Shown: in pieces, positions 41,938-53,104 of the stretch
Layout of the letters: every line of letters starts with the position of its first letter
Position numbering within the stretch: the stretch's first letter is position 1
Assembly: GCA_034509425.1 (NCBI GenBank)
Contig: JAVTVJ010000550.1
Coordinates: 372,001-436,000, forward strand
Origin: Eopsaltria australis
Taxonomy: Eukaryota > Chordata > Aves > Passeriformes > Petroicidae
DNA length: 64,000 nucleotides
Reading direction: 5' to 3'
Notes under the pieces: model-generated
What the model saw: the letters and a program-made list of their open reading frames with translations, nothing else
Told to the model about the DNA's origin: nothing
Databases searched by the model: none
Program-made: the position numbers and the translations under genes

Positions 41938-42090
41938 ACTAAAAAAGTTCAGTTTGTTTAGTCTAGCAAAATGAAGACTGAGAAGGGATATGGCTGTTTA
42001 TGCTTCCTTTCAGGCCAGTCAAAAACATGGTGCTACTGAAGTTCCAGGAAAAACACTAGGACAAGAACAAATGGGTGTAAACTCTCTTTT
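41938..42090 (+). mobile_element. Old CR1 fragment
   Basis: The segment contains GTTTAGTCTAGCAAAATGAA, a GACTGAGAAGGGATATGGCT block and, after a gap, ACAAGAACAAATGGGTGTAA. These are characteristic of older CR1 subfamilies (the 'caagaacaaatgggtataaactgg' type). It is strongly diverged and directly precedes a second, younger CR1 in the same orientation. Confidence 0.6.
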
Positions 42091-42104
42091 ATACAGCCCT
42101 TTTA

Positions 42105-42680
42105 TTCTGGGCTGCATTAGAAGGAGCACTGCCAGCAGGTCAAGGAAGGCGATCCTACCCCAGCACTGGTGAGCCCACACCTGGAATGCTGTGAACAGTT
42201 TGGGCTCCCCAGTACAAGAGGGACAGGGACATAATGGAGACAGTCCAGTGGAGGGCCACAAAGATGATTAAGGGACTGGAGCATCTCCTGAGCAGAAGGG
42301 CTGAGACAACTGGGCTATTTGGCATGGAGGAGGGAAGAATCTTATCAATATGTAGATACATCTGAAGGGGCGGTGCAAAGAGGGAGCCAGGCTCTCTCTC
42401 TTCAGTGGTGCCCAGTGACAGGCCAGGAGGCAATGGGCACTCACTGAAACACAGGAGGTTCCCTCTGAACATTGGGAAACACTTTTTCACTGTGAAGATG
42501 ACTGACTACTGGCACAGGTTGCCCACAGAGATTGCAGAAGCTTCAATCTTAGAGATACTCAAAAGCCATCTGGACATGGTCCTGTGCAACCAGATGGTCC
42601 TGCTTGGGAGGGGAGTTGGACTGGATGGGCTTCAAAGGTCCTGCCAAGCTCAATCCTTCTGTGTTTCTGTCTCAGAAATG
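42105..42680 (+). mobile_element. CR1 LINE fragment, internally shortened
   Basis: This is CR1 3' sequence in plus orientation: a GGGCTGCATTAGAAGGAGCA start, GTGAGCCCACACCTGGAATG, GCCACAAAGATGATTAAGGG, GACTGGAGCATCTCCTGAGC, GAGGCAATGGGCACTCACTG, GGTTGCCCACAGAGATTG, and a tail resembling the CR1 terminus (CTTCTGTGTTTCTGTC). Compared with the family, the part between the 'CTGGGCTATTTGGCATGGAG' and 'AGGGAGCCAGGCTC' blocks appears shortened. No intact reverse-transcriptase frame remains. Confidence 0.92.
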
Positions 42681-42689
42681 AATTGACTT

Positions 42690-45600
42690 CTACCCCCAGA
42701 GGAATGAATGGCTTCTTACACAGAAGACCAGAGGACTAAATTAAGCTAATTTTAAGAGTGAGCTTGATTGGGTTAAGTGATGTGATAGCAGGGAACCTTT
42801 CCTGCTGACCCTACCAGACATGTGCCACTGTACAGTCTTTAAACATCATGGTGATGTTATAATAGTTTATGGCAGTGGAAAGGGAAGAGAAAGGAAACAG
42901 TTTTGTCCTGTTAAAAAGTAAGATCACAAGGTCCCAAAGGAACTGACATCACCTATCTGTAGTTAATATAACTATTAAGTTATGAAAAGGGACTGACATT
43001 AAATTAATAGAGATTTTCCCTTTTTTTCTTTCCATTTTCTATTATATTTTAGTAGAAATCAGATGCTTTGCCTAAGAAAAAATGAAGTGCCACAGCTGGT
43101 TTATAAAGTTATTTACAATTTAAATCAGTATGCAGGCCCCAGTGAACTGAAGGAAAGGACAACCCTGCCATTATTCCCCCTACCCAGAAAGCTCTCACCC
43201 CTCTTCATCTTTATGATTAGGAATGTCTGGTATGCAAGCATCACTCCAGCACATCCATACAGTTCTCTTGTGACTGCAAGTCCCAAATTGAGATTAAGGG
43301 CACTTGTGAGCAGGGAGTTGGCTCACATTGTCAGATCATCACTAATTATTATGCATTTGCTAAGTGCAGGTGTGTGCCTTTCCACAGGTAGGAAAAGTGA
43401 GTCTGCAGCCTGCAAGTGTCTTCAGTTAACAAACAGATCCTACATGCTGTCTGTCAAACACACAGCAGTGCTCAGACTGTCTTCAAAGGTGAGCTTTATG
43501 CTCAGCAGGGATGAGTGGGAAAGCTGTAAATATAAACAGTCTGATTAGTGGCAGCAGCCTCTTGGAACAAAAGAGCAGCATTCCAGTTAACCCTTCTGCA
43601 CTTTGTCACAGTTCCCCTGTTGGTTTACTCTGCTCTGAGTGAGAATCTGAATTTTGCTGGCTACCATGGGAGAGACTTGGAACTGGGGCCCTGCCCTTGG
43701 GAGGAAGAGGAGGGTGGGGAGGGAGGAGTACATCCACCAAGCTTGCTTACTAAGTAAGCTGAGCTGTTAACCATGCTGGCCAAGCCAAAATTTCTCCTTG
43801 CGCAATTACTTTTTAGTGATGCCTTCAAATAAGCACTGCAGCCAAATGTGTTATCTTTCTAAAGTGTGGAGAAGGAAAGAAGCTCTTGCTTGAAAGAGAT
43901 TAGAAAGGAGAACAGTACACACCAGCACGTCAGCAAAGTAAGGAAGCTGAGTGAGGCAAAGTCTTGAGGGAGGAGATGGAATTGTGTTTGTTAAAACATA
44001 TGGAAGACAGCTCAGCACAGATCTTGGATCTGTCTGCTGTCTATTGAAGTCATCAGGAAAATTCACATTAAGTTGAGCAGGTTTCATCAGCTCCTGTAGA
44101 AGGTAGAAACAAGTGCTGAAGGTGCTAATTAAGGTGGATAATAATACTTAAAATCTTTTATTTAGAAAACAAAACACCCCATCACCTCTCCTCCCAGTTC
44201 TGTCCAGTCTGAAGAAAACAGACCAAATATAATAATCTCATAACTAGCACCACCACCAAAATTATCAGCAATGGATCATACTCTTATTTTTCTACTGAAG
44301 ACTGTGAAAGAGGGCAACCACTGGGTATCCTTTGTTGTCACGTCACTTCAAGTTTTGTACTCTCAGTCTAAAGGACTATTAGGAACCAAGCAAGGGTTCA
44401 GTATGTTATGAAAGAATAAATAAGAAAAGCTGAACTATTACAATAAATTTCTTTCACAAAGAATTTCTGATGTTGAAAGATAATTGCTTTAATATATTCT
44501 AAACATGCACAGGACTTTCAGCACATAAAAGCCCAAAGCAGCATTCCCAGAAATTGTCATCGTAAAGTCTGCTGCAAAGACTTCTCCAGGGCAAACCCCT
44601 GCACTAGCCTGAATCTCCCTGACTTCAAGCCCAGTCCTGCAGCGTTTATTTATGTGGACAATTCCATTTGCAGTACTCATGACTGCACAGATAAACTACT
44701 CATGACAGAGCAAGCCTCAACTCAAACAAGTCAGTTCAAGTAATATTAGGAATAAAAAAAGACTAATACACGTACTTTAAATACTTCTGGCTCCATAATA
44801 TCATGCTCTAAGTTGAGGGGAAGTTGGCAGAGAACTCGCTGAAGAGCCCTATTTCCTACCTAATTAAGGACAATGACAGATAAGGGAGCCAGGCACATCC
44901 TTTTCATATTGAAATGATTATATATTTTTAATACTTAATCTGTCTGACTATTTTTGATAGATTTCTTATAAAGCATATTTTAATGACATCATATTTTTTC
45001 TCATGCTAGTGCCTTAGTCTGTGATAGTAAAAGACGGAGTTGTTCTTTGTTTCTTACTTTTAGTATAGATCAGTAGTTACTAAATACTAGTTAATACTGG
45101 TTAAATTCCATAGTCCATATTATTCATGAAATTATGCTAAGTGAGCATCAAATGGGTTTTATCTTTCATCTATTTATATTTGGAAAAATTCCCAGTAAGT
45201 GTTACCCCCTGTGATTATGTAGGTGTATAGTTCTTTCAAGATCATTTTCTTTGTACTTGAAGTTTTAAAAGCAAGCTTTGATAAATAACATTTTATCTTC
45301 TTCTTTTTTTTTTTTTTTTTGGTTGGTTGATTTTCCCAGTATCTTCAGAGTTTTCTCAAAGTAAATTCTTTCTTTTTCTCAGCTATAATTTTAGATCTCT
45401 AATCCTATGTCTTCCTTTAAATTGCCTACCCTTTATTCATTACAGGGTATATAATGATATTTAAAGTATTTAAAATGTCACAGAATCCTGTGACAAGCAA
45501 TAGTTTCCTGATTTAAAAAACAATATATTCCATGAAAGCAGGATTTGTTCTCTCACCTCAACTGTCTGCCCATATAGTGTTCACCTGTGAAAAAAGAGTA

Positions 45601-48600
45601 AAAGCTCCTGGCATTTAGAGTGATCCTTAGAATAATGCTACGTATGTATTTGTTCAATTCCAGGGACCTTAAAATGCCTCGTTTGCTCCAAATCTTCATT
45701 TCACCACAGTTTTTTGCAACAAACTAACAGATAATAAAAGTTACAAGTAACAGATAGCTCTCCGGAGGATTGCCATCTGAAAAGTGTCTAATTGTAGCAG
45801 GAAAATCTGGTGAAATGCAGGTCATTCCTCTGCCAGAGGTAAATTCTAATCAAAAGGCAACAGCCCTTATCAACTTGTCCATTTTCCAGGCTGAAATGCT
45901 TCACCTCTTAAGAATGCATTCCCTTTACTGGAATGATGGGTGTGCTCTGTACTCTGACTTGGTGGAGTTCACCCTCTGCTCAAACCACAGACACCTTTCA
46001 TTAATTTTTTCTCAGATCAGAGTTGATCTCCTCGCCTCCTTTCTATCCTCAATGTGAAATTTGAGCATTTCAAAACTGAAACCACACACTTTTGTGGACC
46101 AAAATGGAAGCAATTATCTAGGAATACATTGTGGTTTGGAAAAGTATTAATTTCCATGATTTGTAGGAAACACCAAAGGAATTAGTAACAAGAAGATCAT
46201 CAGTATAGTGTCAAAACTTCTTCCAAAATCAGGAAGGCACCTCCCAGACAGGAGGGTGATTAAACACAGACTCTCCCAGCTTTATTAAAGTAACCTTGTA
46301 ATGGGAACTCTGAGATCTAGCCTGAACTCTGCCAAAGGCTTCCCTTGATCCTCAGCTCTCTTGCCTGCAGCTGCAGGGCCAAGACATTTGCACTGTGTTT
46401 GCCTCACAGAGAGGCTGGAGCGCCAAGTTCTGGAATATCTGTAAATCTCTTGGAAAGCAGTTGAGAGAAAAAGGTGTAAGTGGAATGCATCATCTGCTCC
46501 CTAGAACCTCTCCACTATTAGAGAGCTTTGAAGCTGCCCAGGAGAGTCAGACATGTTACAGGAAGGAGGCACTTTAGAGAAAGCCTGGATGTTTATGTAA
46601 CAGTATCAAAGAGGCACTTGCTGTTCTGTCGCTGGAGCTGACGATCTGTCAGCTCTCCTGAGATGCCTGAATGAACAGCGAGTTTAGAACCCGCTTGAAA
46701 ATTATGTGTATTTTTGCTTTGCTCCTATGGAGGCAAGCTGTGACTCACAGGTGACATGTAAACTGTAAGGATGAGCATCTGAGAAGAGTCAGGGAAAAAA
46801 ACCCAAACATTGAAGATAAAGAAAAAAAAAAACCAAATTCCTCCCATGCAGGGTGCAACAGGACTGTGTCCCAGGGTAGAAAGCTGCTTTTTGACCTCCA
46901 TCAACCCTTCCAGAATTGAAAGGTCTCCTATATTAAAGGACATCATCTTGATGGACCTGCTCTATAAAATTCTTAGTGGTTTGGGGGCTAGACATTACAG
47001 GAGATCCCCTCTTCCCCTGAAATCAGTCCATGTTAAAAAATGTTATGGTGATGTTACATCCATGCTTTGGGAAAATGTAAAGATCAAACTGATGTGCACA
47101 GAAATGTGACTGGAGGGACTGGACAGGTGCTCAAAAGGACAATGGCCAAAACGAAGTAAATTTTACATTTTTTTCACCCTTTCTGCCTTATTCATCAATC
47201 TAAAAAAAATATTATATTCTTCATCTAAAATTATTTTCTTCACAAGCAAAACAAAAAATATATCTGTTACAGAACACCATCTCAATATACATTTCTGAAA
47301 CTCTTCTGACTCCTTTAGTTCCTTAAGACTGTAAACATACCCTGGTATATTTATATGCAGCCTGAGATCAGTGCTTAAAAATAAACCAAATAGGAATTGC
47401 AGCGTGTGTGTGTGCGCAACAGACATAGCAATCTCTACTAGGGGCTGAAGATATGACACTAAAGGAATACTGTCCATTATATTAATTTGGTTTTAATCCA
47501 ATGGCTAGAGCATGAGGTGCAGAGAGTTATGCAAAGGTGGTGGATTTTTAAAAAATAAACTCCATAGTAATTGTGACTGAAGCAACTAGACACAGTCCTA
47601 TGTTCCTTTCTAAATGAAATGGCCATCACTCTTTCCCAAGGGTAAGCACATATCTACCTATCCCCATTCTAAACACAACCAGAGACCCCAAACCTAATGA
47701 TATAATTTCAAGAATGGGCCCTTCTGTGTTTGCCATTCCTCTCTTAGAACACAAGATTTTGTGTCAAAAGAAAGATTTCAGCTTTACTGCTGCATTTTCC
47801 TTTACACACCAAAGAACTCAGAGTAGAGTTCATTATGCCTTCTCAATTTAGGCACCTGTATCAAATGAATTAAGACAGAATGTAATGGTTCCTTTGATGC
47901 AGTGTTGCACAACACTAAGCACCAAGCTGTAGAATAAAAGGAAAACAGTTGCATTATTCACAGAAAAAGTCTACATTTCCTTTCAGCAGGTAGGTAAAGT
48001 AGAGACAGCAGGAGATGGCACACAGAAAAAAAATTATATTAGGTAGAATAAAGTCCCAAAGTTTATTTTGCTTACAAATTTAAAAATCAAGTGATTTCTA
48101 GTTACCAAAGGAGACATGAGCAGAATGGGCAACAAGGGGACTTTTTGTAGATTTTAAAACAGTATGAGTCAAATGTTTAAAAAATCAGGATTTCAACTAC
48201 TGGAAAGTTGCCTACATCGAAGTAGGCCCTTGGAAATTTGTCCGTCCATGAATTCAGTAGCAAAAACAAGCTCCTGGTGCACACAAAGGTTTGAGAAGAT
48301 GAAAGCTCACAGCCCATGGTTCAGAGGAAGCGTTACTGTGACAAGGCATTAATTATGTATGAGTACAGCATTGATGGCCTTGCATGCATTTTGACACACA
48401 GCAGTCCCCCAAAGGAAGTGTTATCTAATTGGTTCTATCAAAGACAGGGGTCTCCTTGGCATCTAGAAAGGAATACGTAATCCAGGGGTCTGCTTCTCGG
48501 AGTAAATTTCCTTCCTGACCTCCCAACTGGGCTCCTGCTCAGGGCCATACGGCTCCTACTGCAGAACAGCCAAGGAGGATTTCTGGTTCTTCCAAAGGCA

Positions 48601-50428
48601 CTTGCTGTATGGCCCGGCAGCAGAGAAGGCTGAAAAATAGCAACTGTGCACATCCATATAATTTTCAATAGCAACAAATGGCCCTACAACAAATTCTGCA
48701 GGACATGGCCAAACAGAAGAAAAAAACATCTACAGGGCAACTGCAATACAGAAACGGTGGTGTAACCAGGAAACGTGATGAAAAGATATGAGGAATTATC
48801 ACTAAATTATGAAAATATAGGAGTAAGCAAATCACACTTTATTGGCAGGTCACTGTTCAATTAACCTTTACAAATAGCTGCAATTCATAGATTTGTTTTG
48901 TTTATATAAAGGTTGATGTGAGACAGATTAACACATTGGCTGAGCTAGAGGGCTAAACTGCTCCAATTTAATGCAAGTATTTGGCAAATCAGTGGTGCTG
49001 TAACACATGCAGTTATTAAGTGCCCTGAAATCAGACCAAAAGCCAGATAAAAAATTTACTGATAGATTGCCTGTGAATTTCAAATTATGTTAGTTAATAT
49101 TGATGATTTCAATTACTAAAAAAAAAATTACCCCAAAAGTTTTATGCCGTTTTAACCAACTCCTCTCTACCTCAGATAGCATTTACATTTATATCTAACT
49201 TCATTTTAATACTGAACCATCTAAGTAATCATTTTAGCAGCACATAAATGCCTAAAAATGCTGCAGTGACTTCTAGTGGGGGTATTAAATCCTTCTCAAA
49301 ATAACTCATATAGCACAATTTCCACTATGCAATGAGGCAACAGGGCTTGTGTCCACAGTAAATCTGTGAGAATTTAAGTGAGAATATAATATTACTGTGA
49401 GTAAAACAAGAGAATATAAACTGATCTAATCCCCTGTGTGTTCACAATCAACAAAACCTCATTTGGAAACTCGAAGAGAAAAATGAGGCTTATGTCCCCC
49501 TTTCTCTATTACTTCTCACTAACATTTCAATTTGCAGTTGAATCTTGGAGTCTGGGGTGCAAAAGCACCATGTTAATGACAAAACAGGGGCAGGCAATGC
49601 TGAAAACCTCCTATGTGTATCTGTGTTAGCAGCACAGCCAACTAAAACTTACATATGCAGGAGTATTTGTGGTCTAAACGTGAATACTTCAAGAGACTTT
49701 TAGGCAAAGCAGCCCAGGCTGTGTAACCATACACCAGATTATCTCCAGGTAAAGACACAGACTTGGGCATTTTAGGGGAAGACAAAGTGCTCCAGTGCAA
49801 CCTTAATAAAGGTGGGAATAAACTAGCAGGAAAAAAGAGTGCCCCCAGAAATGCATTTTCCTGGTATAGAAAAAATAGGCTTTGAACACAAATTAATTTC
49901 TCATAACTCACTCATTAGTGGTAGCTCCTTCGTCACAATGATTTTAGTTGGATTTAGGCAACCTTGAACAGAGGTTTCCAATTCTCCTATCATTCTGTCA
50001 AGGCAATCTCCTTCCTTGTGCACAATTCCTGGAAACAGTTCTGTCAGGAGTGTATCTATACTTAATTAAGAACAGTGAAAACTATGTGCTGGGAAATGTA
50101 AATAAATAACACATTACTTTCATAGGTGCTGGTCTTTGATTACCGTCAAAAAGAACCAAAAACATTTGGTTGCCAAGGCATGGAATACTTTTAAAATGCC
50201 AAATTATTTGTTTGGTTGACTCGTCGTTGGCTACAGGCAGCAACAGCCAGGTCCTCTCCCACACGTAGGCAGGATACAAGTTTTGCAGAATGCACGGCGT
50301 GTCGGTCAGACGGTGATTTCACTGAAAGCCCCAAACCGCCTCCTCCCTCCACGCCTACAAACACCAGAACTCCGCATGCTACATGCCAAAAGCAGCTTGA
50401 GTCTGCAGCAGTAAGCATGTAAGCCCAT
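42690..50428. other. Intergenic, KIF13A to NHLRC1 (right part)
   Basis: This is AT-rich unique sequence downstream of NHLRC1. The longest frame is 161 codons at 43063-43548 on the plus strand, without recognisable domain or splice context. A T17 tract lies at 45304-45320. The 3' untranslated region of NHLRC1 must lie at the right end, but I found no convincing minus-strand polyadenylation signal close to the stop codon. Confidence 0.6.
45304..45320. repeat. T17 homopolymer
   Basis: A run of 17 T followed by GGTTGGTTGA. This is simple sequence in the KIF13A-NHLRC1 interval with no sign of an attached retrocopy. Confidence 0.95.
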
Positions 50429-51583
50429 TCAGGTAGAGCTATATACTTTTATTGAATGATCACCGCTGTCTAAAACGACGAGGGAATCGTTTGCCATGTA
50501 AGTCAGTCCGACAGGATAGGAAAGCCCGTGGCTAATTAGAGGATTAAAGATGGGAAATTCCTCAGGCTTCCCTAAGCATATGACAGCCTGGCTACAGACA
50601 TCCGTTACTATAACACGACCTTCTTTGTCAAAGGCCACAGCGGTCGCATATATTCTGGAGGGGAAGACGAGGTTCAGACCGAAGCTGTCCATCTGGCCGA
50701 TAAGATCCATCTCCGCACTGAATATCTTCACGCGGGTGCTGCCCCTGCTCGGCCCTCGAGGTTTCAGGTGCTCAATTACCACGACAGCACCCGAGGTCTG
50801 GCAGACTGCGACAGCTCTGGGGCTGACAAGCCGGGACCGGATCATCTGACACTTCTTTAATTCCCCCCTTTGGAAGTCTGCCGTCAGGCGGTACAGCGCG
50901 CCCGCCTCCGAGTCGGTCAGGATGACTTCGCTCTTGGGGGTGGCATCCAAGCCCCAGGGCAAACAGAAGCCTTCCCGGACAGCCAGGACCCCCCTTCCCT
51001 CAAAATCGAAGGCCTTCACGGAGCAGTCCCCGCCGTCGGTGACCACCACGTGTCCGTCCGACGTGACCGTCACATCGAGCGGATACTTGATGTCGTTGCC
51101 CGCTTCCCCCCGCTCCCCGAACCGCCGCAGGCAGAACCCGCTCGGCCCGAAGACGTGGATCCTCTTCTTGCCGTCGTGTGCCACTGCCAGGCGGCCCGAG
51201 CCGGGGCAGGCCGCCAGCCCGGTGGGGTTCAGCAGCGACCCCCAGCCCCCCAGGCACAGCCGCAGCCCGAGCCCCGCGGGGGCCGCCGCCCCTCCGCCGC
51301 TCCTGCCCAGGGCCGAGGCGAGGCCGGCGCCGGCGGGGCCCAGGAGCTCCAGCAGCTGCAGCAGCGGGCGGCAGTCGCTGGTCTCGGCGGGGCAGCAGCG
51401 CCGCCGGCAGAAGGGACACTCCAGCCTCCGGCGCTCGGCGCCGGCCAGGGCCCCCACGCAGCCCCGGCAGAGGACGTGCCCGCAGGGCAGGTTGAGCGGC
51501 CGCCGCTGCCCGTCGGGGCCGTACGGCTCGAAGCACACCCGGCACTCCAGCAGGCTCAGCTCCGCCTCGTCCTCCGCCGCCAT
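50429..51583 (-). CDS. NHLRC1: NHLRC1 (malin), RING-NHL E3 ubiquitin ligase, complete single exon
   Basis: Malin is an E3 ubiquitin ligase that works with the phosphatase laforin to limit abnormal glycogen; its loss causes Lafora disease in people. The frame encodes 384 residues (human 395), uninterrupted, in keeping with the intronless mammalian gene. A C3HC4 RING spans about residues 14-59: C14, C17, C34, H36, C39, C42, C56 and C59, with C14 and P57 matching human disease positions C26 and P69. A low-complexity Gly/Ala linker (about 82-110) is followed by six NHL-type beta-propeller repeats from about 114 to the end, including KYPLDVTV, FCLPWGLD, CLGKPEEFP and SLVVLDSGDHSIKVY. The start MAAEDEAELSLLEC has G at -3 and +4. 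The protein is 11 residues shorter than human, mostly before the RING. An in-frame ATG 60 codons upstream is in weak context. Confidence 0.96.
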   Translation of the reverse strand: MAAEDEAELSLLECRVCFEPYGPDGQRRPLNLPCGHVLCRGCVGALAGAERRRLECPFCRRRCCPAETSDCRPLLQLLELLGPAGAGLASALGRSGGGAAAPAGLGLRLCLGGWGSLLNPTGLAACPGSGRLAVAHDGKKRIHVFGPSGFCLRRFGERGEAGNDIKYPLDVTVTSDGHVVVTDGGDCSVKAFDFEGRGVLAVREGFCLPWGLDATPKSEVILTDSEAGALYRLTADFQRGELKKCQMIRSRLVSPRAVAVCQTSGAVVVIEHLKPRGPSRGSTRVKIFSAEMDLIGQMDSFGLNLVFPSRIYATAVAFDKEGRVIVTDVCSQAVICLGKPEEFPIFNPLISHGLSYPVGLTYMANDSLVVLDSGDHSIKVYSST

Positions 51584-51740
51584 CCCCGCCTGAGGAGAGC
51601 GCTCGGCACCCCCGCGGCCGCCCCGATCCCCCGGGCCCTGCGGGGCGGGCGCCGAGCGCGGCTGAGGCGGCGCGCGCCCCCTGCGGGCCAGCGGGGGCAG
51701 AGCAGGGCCCGGGCCGCCCCTCCCGCCGGGACCATCCCAG
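50690..51740. promoter_or_regulatory. NHLRC1: CpG island over the 5' half of NHLRC1
   Basis: CpG density and GC content rise steeply over the 5' two-thirds of the NHLRC1 frame and about 160 bp upstream, then fall sharply at the 20-bp tandem repeat. The promoter is presumably in its upstream part. No TATA box is evident. The high GC also explains the long antisense frames here, which are shadows of the gene. Confidence 0.75.
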
Positions 51741-51762
51741 TCTCCGCTACAGCACCCGCACA

Positions 51763-51880
51763 TCCACCGGTGCTCACATGTCCACCAGAACGCTCTAATG
51801 TCCGTCGCAATGTTCAAATACCCAGAGGAATATTCAAATACCCGCCAGATTATTCATATATCCACCAGATTCTTACAGAC
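51763..51880. repeat. Degenerate 20-bp minisatellite upstream of NHLRC1
   Basis: Five consecutive 20-bp units can be laid out at 51781, 51801, 51821, 51841 and 51861. They resemble TCCACCAGAATGTTCAAATA, and a partial sixth unit lies at 51763-51780. Units differ at several positions, so the array is old. It begins about 180 bp 5' of the NHLRC1 start codon, at the edge of the CpG island, and may overlap the promoter or 5' untranslated region. Confidence 0.8.
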
Positions 51881-51961
51881 ATCCAGTTACCAAATTACCA
51901 TACCACCACTAGCTCCATTTATGCCTCTACCAGAGTAAGGAATTAAGCCACAATTTCCCAG

Positions 51962-52385
51962 AACCATGGAATCACTGAATGGTTTCGGTTGGAAGGGACC
52001 TTGAAGATTATCTAGCTCCAATCCCCCTCCCATGGGCAGGAATGACCAGGATAGACCAGCTTGCTCAAAGCCCCATCCAACCCAACCTTGAACACTTTCA
52101 GGGATGGGGCATCCACAGCTTCTCTGGGCAACCTGTTCCAGTCTCATCACCCTTGCACTAAGGAATTTCTTCTTAACATATCACCTAAACCTACCCCCTG
52201 TCAGTTTCCCCCTTGTCCTGTCACTACAAGCCCTTATAAAAAGTCTCTCTCCAGTTCTCCTGCAGGCCCTTCAGGTACTGGAAGGCTGCCCTAAGGTCTC
52301 CCCAGAGCCTTCTCCAGGCTGAACAATCCCAGCTCTCTCAGCCTGTCTTCATATGAGATACACTCCATCCCTCTGAGCAATTTTA
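51962..52385 (-). mobile_element. CR1 LINE fragment, minus orientation
   Basis: The CR1 3' terminus is at the left (GGAATCACTGAATGG, then GGTTGGAAGGGACCTTGAAG). Blocks such as CATCCACAGCTTCTCTGGGC, AACCTGTTCCAGTCTCATCA and TCTCCAGGCTGAACAATCCC follow, all in the reverse complement of the element. It is a 5'-truncated copy of about 420 bp, starting about 380 bp upstream of the NHLRC1 start codon. Confidence 0.95.
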
Positions 52386-53104
52386 TTTCATTGGACTTTC
52401 CCTGCTGTTTTGGCAAACTTTAGAAAATATTTACACTCATCACTAGCAGACGCATTTCTCAGACAGGCAAGTACACACATCTTGTAAGGTGCTTGGACAG
52501 CACATGCTCCTTCTGCTAGGTGTATTTACAGGGTATTCTTAGAGTAATTGCAGGGTACACACAGAGAGCCATCTTACACATCCTGAAATGGCTATTTGGG
52601 CACTTGGCATTGCTCTTACCAGGCTGTCGCATGCCTGGGAGTCCTGTGCAGGACACCCCAGAGCATGTGGCAGCCTCGTGCCAAGCGCCTGGCCTTTTGT
52701 GGCTATCACGTATCTGGAAGTCTGAGATAAACTTCAGGAGCTCTCATGTTGCATCCGGAAAAAAACTTCCTGGGTTGAAAAGAAAGAGATGCTTTAACCT
52801 CGTAGCTGCAGTACTGGCCAGGAGTGAAAACAAACAAAACCAGCAGCTCCCAGCTTGCACTGGCCCACCGGCTACATCCCTTTTTCTATCAACCCAACCT
52901 TGAAACTCGATTATCTACAAGCAGGACTGAGTGTTCCAATGGGCTGTGGGCATGGGGACTGCTGTGCTAAAACCAGCAGACCCGTTTGCAGCTCTAGGGC
53001 TACGGCACTCTAAAAAGCCCCATGGCTTTTACTCACCTTCTATTCTTGATGAATCATGATATACTACATTGCAATCATACCTTTCCTTTCAAAATAAGCT
53101 GCAA
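52386..53104. other. Spacer between two CR1 copies
   Basis: About 720 bp of unique sequence between the two CR1 fragments upstream of NHLRC1. The longest frame (52520-52903, plus) has no recognisable product. I see nothing else. Confidence 0.5.

Noticed and set aside
50437..50455. AATAAA on the minus strand as the NHLRC1 polyadenylation signal
   Set aside because: It lies inside the coding sequence, in the codons for the final HSIKVY segment, before the stop codon.
51764..51817. Malin start at the far end of the open frame (51817)
   Set aside because: The codon there is TTG on the minus strand; only the ATGs at 51763 and 51583 are real candidates.
50870..51946. 358-codon plus-strand frame opposite NHLRC1
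   Set aside because: It is the antisense shadow of the GC-rich malin coding sequence; the minus-strand frame has the RING and NHL motifs.
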